A stretch of DNA of 64,000 nucleotides from Candidatus Magnetomicrobium cryptolimnococcus (GTDB lineage Bacteria > Nitrospirota > Thermodesulfovibrionia > Thermodesulfovibrionales > Magnetobacteriaceae), in the NCBI GenBank assembly GCA_018606805.1, contig JAGYWI010000001.1, positions 248,001 to 312,000 on the forward strand. Direction: 5' to 3'. The notes under the pieces are model-generated. The model searched no databases and was not told where the DNA came from. It was given only the letters and a program-made list of their open reading frames with translations. Shown in pieces: positions 20,607 to 29,477 of the stretch. Numbering within the stretch: the stretch's first letter is position 1; each line of letters opens with the position of its first letter. The position numbers were made by a program, and so were the translations under genes.

Positions 20607-21629
20607 TTATAAAAAAGAATGTTCTCTAATAGCATTAATCATAGCATAAATATTCTCATGGGGAGTAGAAAGCGGAATATCAGGGCCAGATGTACCTAAA
20701 ATAAACCGCTTATCATCTTTCCTGTCTTTTAGTATTTCAACACATTTATCATATATCTGTGCCGGTGTAAACTTATCAAGTGTGGGACCATCTAATCCCC
20801 CCATTAAAGTTTTATCTTCACCGGCTAAAAACCTAGCTCTTTGCAAATCATCACCCGGTGTTGCGGAAAACAAGCATACAACATTTGGTAAATCTTTGTA
20901 AAGGTCAATAAAAGGCACAATAGACCCTCCACCATCATGAATGATAATGGGCGCTTTCAGTTGAGAAAAGGCCTCTTTAAGTACAGGCAAAATAGTATTT
21001 TCAACCAACTCACGCATAACCGTAGTAGTATTTAAAAACCCACCGGATGCTATTAAAAAAGAAGCACCTTCTTCTAAGAGTGCATTTGCCCATGAAACAA
21101 AATAAGCAACAGTTTTTGTAAAGATATGCTCAAGTATCTCACGTTGAAATAAAAGGGCATCAAGCCACCCCTCTATGCCTATGACTAGGGATGGTAAGTC
21201 CACAGGGGTTGTAACAATGGCACCAATAGCAGTGTTATTACCACACCTTTTTTCCGTTAGATGCAGCGTTTTGCGTATGAAAAGCAGTGTTGGGTGAGTG
21301 TTTATATCTGGAAACTGAAGTGCTAAAAACTCCTTAGCTGAATGTGCGGCCATTTTTCTTATATTAGGCGGCATGGATTCATAAAAGCGCAAAGTGGAGC
21401 CAAAGGCCTCCCCCTCAGCTGCAAAAAACACTGGAGATGTAAGGGCATCTGCTGAAAATATATCAACAACAGCAGCCTGCCCTGCAGCATAAAGCTCCGG
21501 TTCTCTATAGTAACGTATAAGGGGAACACCTATTAACTGAGCACCATACATAGATAGTCTAGGGACAAAAGGCCGCCTGTCCACTTGCTTTCCCTCTATT
21601 GTTAAAAACACCCGCTCTTTACCAGTCAT
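20607..21629 (-). CDS. UroD/MtaA-family corrinoid methyltransferase
   Basis: The TIM-barrel sequence (MTGKERVFLTIEGKQVDRRP at the N-terminus; GGLDGPTLDKFTPAQIYDKC and FILGTSGPDIPLSTPHENIYAMINA at the end) is that of uroporphyrinogen-decarboxylase-like methyltransferases such as MtaA/MtbA. They move methyl groups between corrinoid proteins and a thiol or folate. The zinc motif HxC of MtaA appears here as IIHDGGGS, where the cysteine is absent, so the chemistry may differ from thiol methylation. It overlaps the corrinoid protein gene by 11 bases. A true heme-pathway UroD is unlikely. Confidence 0.88.
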   Translation of the reverse strand: MTGKERVFLTIEGKQVDRRPFVPRLSMYGAQLIGVPLIRYYREPELYAAGQAAVVDIFSADALTSPVFFAAEGEAFGSTLRFYESMPPNIRKMAAHSAKEFLALQFPDINTHPTLLFIRKTLHLTEKRCGNNTAIGAIVTTPVDLPSLVIGIEGWLDALLFQREILEHIFTKTVAYFVSWANALLEEGASFLIASGGFLNTTTVMRELVENTILPVLKEAFSQLKAPIIIHDGGGSIVPFIDLYKDLPNVVCLFSATPGDDLQRARFLAGEDKTLMGGLDGPTLDKFTPAQIYDKCVEILKDRKDDKRFILGTSGPDIPLSTPHENIYAMINAIREHSFL

Positions 21630-22302
21630 TGTTAACTCCCCTTTTAGTTTCTGCTTGGTTCCATAATGTCTCCATTAGTGCTGGTGTTGCCATAGCTGTT
21701 TGAGCAGTCCCATCACCCCCTACCTCACCAACAAGTTGTGGTCTTAGTCGAAAGACAGCCCCACCTACAGCAAGTTTCAATTGCCCCGTAAGTCCTCTGC
21801 GATGAATCATATCCCGGATTTTTTGTATGTTTATAGCAGTAGTATACATCATAGCTGAAACGGCAATAACACGTGAGCCACTTTCAATGGCAGTATCAAC
21901 AAAATCTTCCGCCAATACATCATTACCGAGGTCTCTCACTGCCCAGTTGTTTGCCTTTAGAAATGCCACAACAAGCTTTCGTCCCAAACTATGAAAATCC
22001 TCCTCAGCATTGCCTATAACAATAGGTCCTTTTATACATAATGTCTTTTTTTCTACCCCTGAGCTCATTAACTCAACAGTTTCCTCGACTAGCTTTGTTG
22101 CCGTATATATTTGAGCAAGACTTAATAGCCCCTGCCGCCAAGTAACACCTATGTTCATCAGAAATGGTTCAAGTACTTTCACGACTACATCCTCATAGGG
22201 ATGTTCTTTCATCCAGAACTCTATAACATGGCGACCACTTTGTTTGTCTCCATGCTTTATGGTATCCCCCAACAACTCTATTATCTCCCTTATATTTTTC
22301 AC
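21619..22302 (-). CDS. Methyltransferase cognate corrinoid protein
   Basis: The 227-residue protein has the four-helix B12-binding cap (about residues 1-90, LEPFLMNIGVTWRQGLLSLAQ) followed by a Rossmann B12-binding domain. The DxHxxG signature appears as DFHSLG (D102, H104, G107), supplying the cobalt-coordinating histidine; AVSAMMYTT and AVGGAVFR complete the pocket. It is the methyl carrier for the UroD-like partner encoded just downstream. There is no adjacent MtxB-type gene that would load methyl groups from a substrate, so the donor is unknown. Confidence 0.92.
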   Translation of the reverse strand: MKNIREIIELLGDTIKHGDKQSGRHVIEFWMKEHPYEDVVVKVLEPFLMNIGVTWRQGLLSLAQIYTATKLVEETVELMSSGVEKKTLCIKGPIVIGNAEEDFHSLGRKLVVAFLKANNWAVRDLGNDVLAEDFVDTAIESGSRVIAVSAMMYTTAINIQKIRDMIHRRGLTGQLKLAVGGAVFRLRPQLVGEVGGDGTAQTAMATPALMETLWNQAETKRGVNNDW

Positions 22303-22500
22303 AAGCGCTCCTTTACTTAAACCTTAATATTACTAAATCACCCTTCTCTAAATATTTTAACATCTTTTATAAACATATATACAATTTAGGTAACAAAAAT
22401 TAAGGGCGAAGATGCGAAGGCGCACAGGGAGGTGTTGCCGCACCCATTTTGCCTAAAAGGGTTTTCCCCCGCTCTTCTTTTTATCTTTATTAAAAAGCGC
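22303..22500. repeat. Divergent spacer with repeat element
   Basis: Between the divergent corrinoid and soe transcripts, 22410-22478 carries GCGAAGGCGCACAGGGAGGTG followed by TTTTGCCTAAAAGGGTTTTCCCCCGC, another copy of the mini-hairpin plus C-rich arm. A 49-codon extension of soeA could be read across this DNA from 22432, but the repeat content and the promoter at 22501 speak against it. Confidence 0.6.
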
Positions 22501-22530
22501 TTGACCCTTTTGATAAAATTTTGTTATAAA
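22501..22530 (+). promoter_or_regulatory. Probable sigma-70-type promoter of soeABC
   Basis: TTGACC (22501-22506) and TATAAA (22525-22530) are separated by 18 bases. The predicted transcript would start near 22537, leaving about 40 bases of leader before the ATG at 22579. This supports the shorter SoeA start. Confidence 0.5.
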
Positions 22531-22578
22531 TTTATTTACAAAACTGTAGCAATCTTAAAAAAAAGCGAGAAAAAATCT

Positions 22579-25449
22579 ATGCCTGAATTATTAAAAGAAA
22601 AGGATGGCCACATGCTGGCAAAGGACGAGGACATAAAGTACACGACGTGCTATATGTGTGCCTGTAGATGTGGAATCAAGGTAACCTTAAAAGGGGACAA
22701 AATTCGTTACATACAAGGTAACCCTGCACACCCAACCAATAAAGGTGTTATATGTGCCAAGGGCTCAGCCGGGGTTATGAAACAGTTTAGTCCGGCGCGT
22801 ATAACAAAACCGCTTTTACGTAAAAAAGACGCCAAGCGAGGCGATGGCGATTTTGACGAAATCAGTTGGGACGAAGCTATGGACATATTGGTCAAACGCC
22901 TCAGAAAAATCAGGGAAGATGACCCAAAGAAATTTGCATTTTTTACAGGCCGAGACCAGATGCAAGCACTAACATCACTTTTTGCTAAGCAGTTTGGTAC
23001 TCCTAATTTTGCAGCGCACGGGGGCTTTTGCTCGGTAAACATGGCAGCCGGTATGATTTACTCAATAGGTGGCAGTAGTTGGGAGTTTGGCGGCGTGGAC
23101 TACGATAGGACAAAGTATATGCTACTTTTTGGCGTTGCCGAAGACCATGACTCTAACCCCTTGAAGCTTGGTATTTCTAAAGTAAAGGAGCGCGGCGGTA
23201 AGGTTGTTGTCATAAATCCGATACGCTCAGGCTACGGCGCTATAGCAGACGAATGGGTACCAATTAAGCCCGGCACTGATGGTGCATTTATACTTGCCCT
23301 AATACACGTACTTTTAAAGCATGGGCTTTATGATGTGGATTTTCTAATAAGCCGTACAAATGCCTCTTTCCTTATCTGTATGGATGAAGGGACAGAGATG
23401 GAGGGTATGCCATATCTATTACCGGAAATCTATATGGAAGAAACACAATACACAGTATGGGACCAAAATACAAATAGCGTAAAAGAGGCCTTTTTAGAAG
23501 GTAGTGCTCCAGCACTTTTAGGTAAGTACGTAAGTAACGATGGACACACCTTAAAGCCAGCTATGCAGCTACTGATAGAACGGGTTATGGATGAATATAC
23601 GCCTGAAAAGGCCTCTATAATATGTGGTGTGCCCGTTGAACAAATTAATAGGCTAGCCCTTGAAATAGGCATAACCGCTAGAGATGAAACAATAACCTTG
23701 CCAATACCATGGACAGATGCGTGGGGTAGAAAGCACAAAACCACGACCGGTAACCCTGTAGCTGTGCACGGCATGAGGGGACTTGCAGCGCATTCTAATG
23801 GGTTTCAAACAGTAAGGGCTTTTTCCCTTTTGATGATGCTCCTTGGTATTGTGGATAGACCCGGTGGATTTTTATTTAAGCCACCTTTTCCAAAGCCAGT
23901 ACCACCTTGTCCAAAACCAATAAACTCCCCAGAACAGATAAAGCCAAACACACCGCTTCCAGCCCCTGAGCTTGGCTTTCCATCAATGCCTGAACACCTT
24001 ATGCTCGATGACAATGGCAACCCGCTAAGGATAGACAAAGCCTTTAGCTGGGAATTTCCCCTAACCCCTCACGGCATGATACAAAACGTTATAACCAACG
24101 CATACAATAAAGACCCATATCCGATAGATACCTTGATGTTTTTTATGGCTAATATGAGCTGGAACTCCACAATGAACACCTCGGAAGTTATGAAGATGCT
24201 GCAAGCGCAAGACGATAACGGTGAGTACAAAATCCCCTTTATAGTAGTAAGCGATGCCTTTTACAGCGAACAGGTGGCATATTCTGACTTGGTTTTGCCA
24301 GATACAACGTACCTCGAACGCTACGACGTGGTATCGCTCCTTGATAGGCCAATATGTGAATACGACGCAGCAGCAGATGCCATAAGGGTACCAATACTGC
24401 CGCCAAAAGGTGAGTGCCGTCCATTCCAGCAAACCCTTATAGATGTAGCAAATGCCTTGGGCTTGCCCGGCTTTTGCGATAGTTCTGGCAAACCACTATA
24501 TAAAACCTACGAGGAATTTATCACGAAGTGGGAACCAAGCCCAGGAGCAGGTGTCGGTTTTCTTGCCGGCTGGCGCGGTAAAAACGGTAACGAACATATG
24601 ACTGGTGAGCCAAACCCTAACCAGTTAGAGGCATACATTAAAAACAAGTCATTCTTTAAATATGAGCTACACGACACTATAAAATACAACCGTACAATAA
24701 ATCAGGGATACTTAAACTGGGCTCAAAGCAATAAACTTATAAGATTAAACGACCTAATAATAATGCAGTTCTACTCAGAAGCACTCCAGCGCTTCCGCCT
24801 CTCTGCTAAAGGGCTTCGCAAGGGACGCCAACCAAATACGGATGTTCAGCGTAAACGCATAATAGAGTTTTTCGACCCCCTTCCGTTTTGGTACGAACCA
24901 CTCGAACAGCGCCAAATTGATAAAAAGAAATACACATTCCATGCCATAACACAGCGCCCAATGCCGATGTACCACTCATGGGATAGTCAAAACGCCTGGC
25001 TGCGCCAAATTATTAGCCAGAACTTCCTTTACATAAATACCCAATCAGCCCAAGCCCTCGGTATAAACGACCTCGACTGGGTATGGGTAGAGTCCCCCTC
25101 CGGCAAAATCCGCGTACAAGTAAAACTCTCCCAAGCCGTAAGACCTGATACCGTTTGGACATGGAACGGTATTGGCAAGCACCCCGGGGCTTGGAACTTA
25201 GCTGAAGATGCTGATGAAGCACAAAAGGGCTTCCTACTAAACCACCTTATAAGAGAAGAAATAGACTACTACGACAATAAAAAAATATCCAACAGCGACC
25301 CCATAACCGGTCAAGCTGCTTGGTACGATTTAAAGGTAAAAATAACCAAATCAAAAGAAAGTGGCCTTTGGCCGCAATTTAACCCCTTAAAACCGCTGCC
25401 ACACATGTCAAAACGCCCCAAAACCCTGCGGTATGACTTTATGAGGTAA
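22579..25449 (+). CDS. soeA: Molybdopterin oxidoreductase, SoeA-type sulfite dehydrogenase catalytic subunit
   Basis: The 956-residue protein starts MPELLKEKDGHMLAKDED, with an N-terminal [4Fe-4S] motif (CYMCACRCG ... GVICAKGS). It then follows the complex iron-sulfur molybdoenzyme fold: ITKPLLRKKDAKRGDGDFDE, AAHGGFCSVNMAAG (probable Mo-ligand cysteine), and the C-terminal MopB domain. It lacks a twin-arginine signal and so acts in the cytoplasm, as SoeABC sulfite dehydrogenases do. It would oxidise sulfite to sulfate and pass electrons to SoeB and SoeC. Assignment over thiosulfate or polysulfide reductase rests on resemblance around the FeS motif and on the three-gene layout. Confidence 0.82.
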   Translation: MPELLKEKDGHMLAKDEDIKYTTCYMCACRCGIKVTLKGDKIRYIQGNPAHPTNKGVICAKGSAGVMKQFSPARITKPLLRKKDAKRGDGDFDEISWDEAMDILVKRLRKIREDDPKKFAFFTGRDQMQALTSLFAKQFGTPNFAAHGGFCSVNMAAGMIYSIGGSSWEFGGVDYDRTKYMLLFGVAEDHDSNPLKLGISKVKERGGKVVVINPIRSGYGAIADEWVPIKPGTDGAFILALIHVLLKHGLYDVDFLISRTNASFLICMDEGTEMEGMPYLLPEIYMEETQYTVWDQNTNSVKEAFLEGSAPALLGKYVSNDGHTLKPAMQLLIERVMDEYTPEKASIICGVPVEQINRLALEIGITARDETITLPIPWTDAWGRKHKTTTGNPVAVHGMRGLAAHSNGFQTVRAFSLLMMLLGIVDRPGGFLFKPPFPKPVPPCPKPINSPEQIKPNTPLPAPELGFPSMPEHLMLDDNGNPLRIDKAFSWEFPLTPHGMIQNVITNAYNKDPYPIDTLMFFMANMSWNSTMNTSEVMKMLQAQDDNGEYKIPFIVVSDAFYSEQVAYSDLVLPDTTYLERYDVVSLLDRPICEYDAAADAIRVPILPPKGECRPFQQTLIDVANALGLPGFCDSSGKPLYKTYEEFITKWEPSPGAGVGFLAGWRGKNGNEHMTGEPNPNQLEAYIKNKSFFKYELHDTIKYNRTINQGYLNWAQSNKLIRLNDLIIMQFYSEALQRFRLSAKGLRKGRQPNTDVQRKRIIEFFDPLPFWYEPLEQRQIDKKKYTFHAITQRPMPMYHSWDSQNAWLRQIISQNFLYINTQSAQALGINDLDWVWVESPSGKIRVQVKLSQAVRPDTVWTWNGIGKHPGAWNLAEDADEAQKGFLLNHLIREEIDYYDNKKISNSDPITGQAAWYDLKVKITKSKESGLWPQFNPLKPLPHMSKRPKTLRYDFMR

Positions 25450-25457
25450 AATGTATT

Positions 25458-26186
25458 ATGGCACAATTAGCTTTAGTCATAGATTTAAATAAGTGCGTTG
25501 GTTGCCACGCTTGTGCAACGAATTGCAAGGCATGGAATACGGCCGGCGTGTTTGGTCCACTAACTGACATCGAACCCTATAGTAAAAAACCCTACGGCGT
25601 ATGGTTTAACCGCGTACAAACCTACGAGGTTGGTACTTTTCCTAATACGGAGATTATATACCTGCCCAAATCCTGTATGCACTGTAAAGACGCCCCTTGT
25701 GTTAAGGTTTGTCCAACACAGGCATCCTATAAACGTAAGGAAGACGGCATTGTGCTCGTTGACTACAAGCGGTGTATCGGCTGTAAGTACTGCTCGTGGG
25801 CTTGCCCTTATGGCTGTCGGGAATTTGACATACGTGAAGGCATCATGAAAAAATGCACCCTTTGTCTTGACAGAATCTATAATGAAAATCTACCGGAAGA
25901 CGAAAGGAAACCAGCATGCGTACTGGCCTGCCCCACAAGGGCTAGAATCTTTGGCGATATAGACGACCCACAAAGTCTGGCTTCTCAAGTAATCAGTGAG
26001 TTTATGGGCTATAAATTGATGCCGGAAGCCAACACAAGCCCATCCAACCACTACTTGCCAAGACGCCAAAGCAAGATAAAAATAGATGAGGATGTCGTTA
26101 ACGTAAGAGACTATGCAATTGTAACCACGGAGAAAAAGGTTACCTCCTACAAGGTTTTAATTGCTGAAGATATTGCTATAGCTTAA
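25458..26186 (+). CDS. soeB: Four-cluster ferredoxin-type electron transfer subunit (SoeB-like)
   Basis: This 242-residue protein is of the DmsB/PhsB/NrfC class. Four cysteine sets appear in the usual order: CVGCHACATNC, CMHCKDAPCVKVCP, CIGCKYCSWACP, and CTLC with CVLACP. They support four [4Fe-4S] clusters that carry electrons between the molybdenum subunit and the membrane anchor. It is 8 bases after soeA and 17 bases before soeC. There is no signal peptide, consistent with a cytoplasmic complex. Confidence 0.9.
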   Translation: MAQLALVIDLNKCVGCHACATNCKAWNTAGVFGPLTDIEPYSKKPYGVWFNRVQTYEVGTFPNTEIIYLPKSCMHCKDAPCVKVCPTQASYKRKEDGIVLVDYKRCIGCKYCSWACPYGCREFDIREGIMKKCTLCLDRIYNENLPEDERKPACVLACPTRARIFGDIDDPQSLASQVISEFMGYKLMPEANTSPSNHYLPRRQSKIKIDEDVVNVRDYAIVTTEKKVTSYKVLIAEDIAIA

Positions 26187-26203
26187 AAGAGGAGATAAAA
26201 CAC

Positions 26204-27220
26204 ATGCATCCGGAAGTTTCTTTAGTGTTATTAACAGTACTATCAAGCGCAGGACAGGGGCTTTTTATCTTAACCATCCTACTTGATTTAATTTTTCTAA
26301 AAACCGATATGATACCCAGTAACTTTTTCATAGTATCAGTACTAACCACACTCGTTCTTCAAATAACAGGTATAACGGCCAGCACCTTTCACTTAGGCAA
26401 ACCAGTGCGCGGCTGGATGGCTATTTCCATGTGGAAAAACTCTTGGCTTTCCAGAGAGATAATCTCTATATCTCTCTTCACAGCGTGCGCCTTCATCTAT
26501 GGCATACTCTATAAGTTTTACGTACCACATATGGAAAGAACCCTTATCGGCTTACTTGGCATAGGTGCTGCTTTTAGTTTTTTTATATCTTCCAGCATGG
26601 TCTATGCCTCTATTCGCTTTATCAAGGAGTGGTCTAACGGTTTTACACCCATTAACTTCATCTTATTTGGCATAACAGCTGGCTTTGCCCTTGGGTTACC
26701 TATTTTATTGATGACTAATACGCCAACAGACGTTACACTTACTTTAAGCAAAACCTTAATCGTTATGGGAGTAATCAGCTTTTTATGTAAGTCCATGGCC
26801 TTTAAGTATAATGCCAATATTTACCACTCCATAGACACAAAAAGCGCCGTTGGCATTAATAATCCAAATATTAAACTGATGGATATGGGTACAACCTATG
26901 AACACTTCAATACAAAGGAATTTCACTATTTTATCCCAACAGAAGAACTAATACTAAAAAAGAAAAAGGTTATTGTCATAACCTTTATTCTACCAATTAT
27001 GCTATGGATACTCACAGCGCTTAAACCACTACAAATGATTGCAGACTATATATCTATATTTGCAGTTATTTTAATGATTCGCGGGCTAATAACAGAACGC
27101 TTTTTGTTTTTTGCTGAAGGAAACCACATACAAAATCTGTACTACGGTAACTTTAAATCCTATAAAAACGAAAACCCGTTATTAATAAGCGCTAAAAAAG
27201 GCACTCCTTTACCAAATTAA
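26204..27220 (+). CDS. soeC: DmsC/SoeC-type membrane anchor subunit
   Basis: The 338-residue protein has about eight transmembrane helices, beginning HPEVSLVLLTVLSSAGQGLF. The early motif ASTFHLGKPVRGWMA with a following SWLSREI is characteristic of DmsC-type quinone-linked anchors. It would couple sulfite oxidation to the quinone pool on the inner membrane. The gene has its own GAGGAG site. The operon ends here; a strong bidirectional terminator-like repeat follows. Confidence 0.88.
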   Translation: MHPEVSLVLLTVLSSAGQGLFILTILLDLIFLKTDMIPSNFFIVSVLTTLVLQITGITASTFHLGKPVRGWMAISMWKNSWLSREIISISLFTACAFIYGILYKFYVPHMERTLIGLLGIGAAFSFFISSSMVYASIRFIKEWSNGFTPINFILFGITAGFALGLPILLMTNTPTDVTLTLSKTLIVMGVISFLCKSMAFKYNANIYHSIDTKSAVGINNPNIKLMDMGTTYEHFNTKEFHYFIPTEELILKKKKVIVITFILPIMLWILTALKPLQMIADYISIFAVILMIRGLITERFLFFAEGNHIQNLYYGNFKSYKNENPLLISAKKGTPLPN

Positions 27221-27288
27221 GTTTTTGGTAATAGTTCAGCCCCCCGTATGTTACTGCGAGGAACGGAGCTACAAAGGGTGTGGAGGCG

Positions 27289-27387
27289 CACCAATGCCAT
27301 TAAGTTAAAGATGCGTGGGGGAAAACCTTTTTTGGCAAAAAGGGTTTTCCCCCGCTCTTCTATTCCCTTAACTTAATGGTATTGGTG
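27289..27387. repeat. Complete MITE-like element with 20-bp terminal inverted repeats
   Basis: CACCAATGCCATTAAGTTAA (27289-27308) is matched by its reverse complement at 27368-27387 with one mismatch. The interior is the GGGGGAAAACC...GGGTTTTCCCCC hairpin. The right terminal repeat contains the stop codon and last codons of rsmA. The left flank carries GGCGCACC and a GTAATAGTTCAGCCCC box (27229-27244) shared with other repeat loci. Confidence 0.8.
27317..27353. terminator. Strong bidirectional hairpin between soeC and rsmA
   Basis: GGGGGAAAACC plus a T-run (27317-27332) pairs with an A-run plus GGGTTTTCCCCC (27337-27353), a stem of about 16 pairs with one bulged base. It lies between convergent genes and would place a U-rich arm in both transcripts. 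Confidence 0.7.
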
Positions 27388-28143
27388 CAGCGCCCTAGTA
27401 ATAGCAGCAAATTCTTCTAAGCTAAGGGTTTCAGGTCTTCTTTTTGGATCAATACCAGCCTTTATAAGTAAATCAGCGGCAAGGGCATTTAGTGATTTCA
27501 GGCTGTTTGCAAGTGTTTTTCTTCTTTTTGAAAAAGATGTCCTTATTATTCTAAAAAATAGTGCTTCATCATCAACTAAAATACGAGGATTTTCAAAAAT
27601 TTCAAAAGACACCAATGCCGAATCCACCTTTGGTGGCGGGTTAAATGAGCCTTTGCCTACGATAAACTCTATGTTTGGCTTAGTTACGTACTGTACCATA
27701 ACTGATAATACCCCATATGTTTTTGAACCACAGGCAGATGCTATACGAAGGGCAACTTCTTTTTGTACCATCAAAACCATAGCCTCCAAGTGTGCCCGAA
27801 ATGACAACAACCTAAAAAGCAATGGCGTTGTTATATAATAAGGCAGATTAGCGACAACTTTAAACCTGCCAAGACTACCGTAATCAAAAACAAGGGCATC
27901 TGCATTTAATAGCTCCAGATTAACTGCATTAACAAAACGTTGCTTTAACTTGCCACAAAGTACAGGGTCTATTTCTATGGCTATAACCCGTTTACAGTGC
28001 TGCAGTAAAAGACTAGTGAGACTACCATGGCCAGGACCTATTTCAACCACCGTATCATCCGGTGTTAGTTTGGCATGTTCAATTATTTTTTTTAATATAT
28101 TTAGGTCATAGAGAAAGTGTTGACCAAGTCTTCTTTTTCCCAT
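27373..28143 (-). CDS. rsmA: 16S rRNA dimethyladenosine transferase
   Basis: RsmA (KsgA) dimethylates two adjacent adenines near the 3' end of 16S rRNA. The start KRRLGQHFLYDLNILKKII is canonical. The SAM loop VVEIGPGHGSLT, the acidic EIDP, and the target-base motif NLPYYITTPLLF are intact. RTSFSKRRKTLANSL and the C-terminal helical domain follow. At 256 residues it is normal or slightly short. The final codons (His-Gln-Tyr-His and stop) lie inside the terminal inverted repeat of a mobile-looking element. It lies 8 bases after proA. Confidence 0.96.
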   Translation of the reverse strand: MGKRRLGQHFLYDLNILKKIIEHAKLTPDDTVVEIGPGHGSLTSLLLQHCKRVIAIEIDPVLCGKLKQRFVNAVNLELLNADALVFDYGSLGRFKVVANLPYYITTPLLFRLLSFRAHLEAMVLMVQKEVALRIASACGSKTYGVLSVMVQYVTKPNIEFIVGKGSFNPPPKVDSALVSFEIFENPRILVDDEALFFRIIRTSFSKRRKTLANSLKSLNALAADLLIKAGIDPKRRPETLSLEEFAAITRALHQYH

Positions 28144-28151
28144 AAGTGTTT

Positions 28152-29408
28152 TTACTGCCTAAGTTGTCCATCTCCAAAGACAATAAACTTAGTGCTTGTA
28201 AGCTCCTCAATGCCCATAGGGCCACGGGCATGTATCTTATCTGTGGAAATACCAATTTCAGCCCCTAAACCAAACTGCCCACCATCATTTAAGCGTGTTG
28301 AGGCATTCACCATAACAGCGGAGGAATCTACTTCAAGCAAGAACCGTAAGCCTTTCTGGTTATTGGTTGTTACAATAGAATCCGTATGAGCTGACCCATA
28401 CTTATTTATGTGCTCTATGGCTTCATCCATATCCTTTACAATCTTAACATTTAAGATGAGGTCAAGGTATTCATTATAGAGGTCTTCCTCAGAGTAAGGG
28501 TTAACGTCATTATAAAACTCCCTTGTCTTTGTGCAACCCTTTAGAGTAACCCCCGCCTTTGCAAAGCGTTCTAACATTACAGGTAAAAACTCCTTTGCAA
28601 TAGCCGCATCCACAAGCATAGTCTCCATAGCGTTACACGTACCGGGGCGCTGCACTTTAGCGTTAAAACATACTTCTTCCGCCATCTTCAAATCACAATC
28701 CCTATCTACATAAACATGGCACACACCCTTATAGTGTTTAAGTACAGGTATGCGCGAGTGCTCAGTTACAGTGCGAATAAGTCCCTCACCACCCCTTGGA
28801 ATAACAACATCTATAAGCCCCTCTGCCTGTACAAGCTCATATATAGCAGCCCTGTCTTTGTACTCCACAAATGATATAATGCTTTTTGGCAAGGATTCTG
28901 ATGCTACAGCCTCTTTGAGAATGTCTACGATGGCCTTATTGGAGTGAAAAGCCTCCGAACCTCCCCTTAAAATAACAGCATTTCCAGCCTTAAGACACAA
29001 AGCGGTGGCATCAGCTGTAACGTTTGGACGTGATTCGTAAATAATACAGATAACCCCAATTGGCACACGCATCTTACCGACGGACATACCGTTTGGTCTT
29101 TTTCTCATGTAAAGTATCTCACCAACAGGGTCATGTAGGTTAGCAATTTCCATAATGCCATCGGCCATTTCAATTATCCGTTTTTCATTAAGTGTAAGCC
29201 TATCAAGCATAGCCGTTGAAAGCCCTTTTTCTTGGGCATCAGCAATGTCTTTTTTGTTTTCTTCAATTAAAAATGAGATGCGCTCCTTTAAAAGAGACGC
29301 CATCGTTTGCAAAGCCTTATTTTTAGTAACTGAAGTTGCCTTTGCAAGTGCCCTTGAGCCTTGCTTAGCGCCTTTTGCCATTTCCTGTATATACTCACGC
29401 AAATCCAT
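28152..29408 (-). CDS. proA: Gamma-glutamyl phosphate reductase
   Basis: ProA reduces glutamyl-5-phosphate to the semialdehyde in proline synthesis; proC lies at 55361, and proB is not in the window. The aldehyde-dehydrogenase fold shows IYESRPNVTADA, NAVILRGGSEAFHSN and the catalytic cysteine in QRPGTCNAMETMLVD. FGLGAEIGISTDKIHARGPMG precedes the end. The length (418) is normal. It forms a minus-strand unit with rsmA and, 69 bases upstream, the selenoprotein gene. Confidence 0.96.
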   Translation of the reverse strand: MDLREYIQEMAKGAKQGSRALAKATSVTKNKALQTMASLLKERISFLIEENKKDIADAQEKGLSTAMLDRLTLNEKRIIEMADGIMEIANLHDPVGEILYMRKRPNGMSVGKMRVPIGVICIIYESRPNVTADATALCLKAGNAVILRGGSEAFHSNKAIVDILKEAVASESLPKSIISFVEYKDRAAIYELVQAEGLIDVVIPRGGEGLIRTVTEHSRIPVLKHYKGVCHVYVDRDCDLKMAEEVCFNAKVQRPGTCNAMETMLVDAAIAKEFLPVMLERFAKAGVTLKGCTKTREFYNDVNPYSEEDLYNEYLDLILNVKIVKDMDEAIEHINKYGSAHTDSIVTTNNQKGLRFLLEVDSSAVMVNASTRLNDGGQFGLGAEIGISTDKIHARGPMGIEELTSTKFIVFGDGQLRQ

Positions 29409-29477
29409 CTATCCTCCAAGTTAGCGTTGATTATGTAAATTTCCTAAAGGACCAACTGCCCTTTTTATCTACACCCC

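Noticed and set aside
20607-21629. Heme-pathway uroporphyrinogen decarboxylase
   Set aside because: It is coupled to a corrinoid protein and DUF1638, and its sequence fits the MtaA-like branch; no other heme genes are nearby.
22432-22578. 49-codon N-terminal extension of SoeA
   Set aside because: It would be translated from repeat DNA upstream of a credible promoter at 22501-22530, and homologues begin close to MPELLKEK.
22579-27220. Formate dehydrogenase or nitrate reductase operon
   Set aside because: There is no selenocysteine or NapA/NarG-type signature, the anchor is of DmsC type, and the FeS region resembles SoeA.
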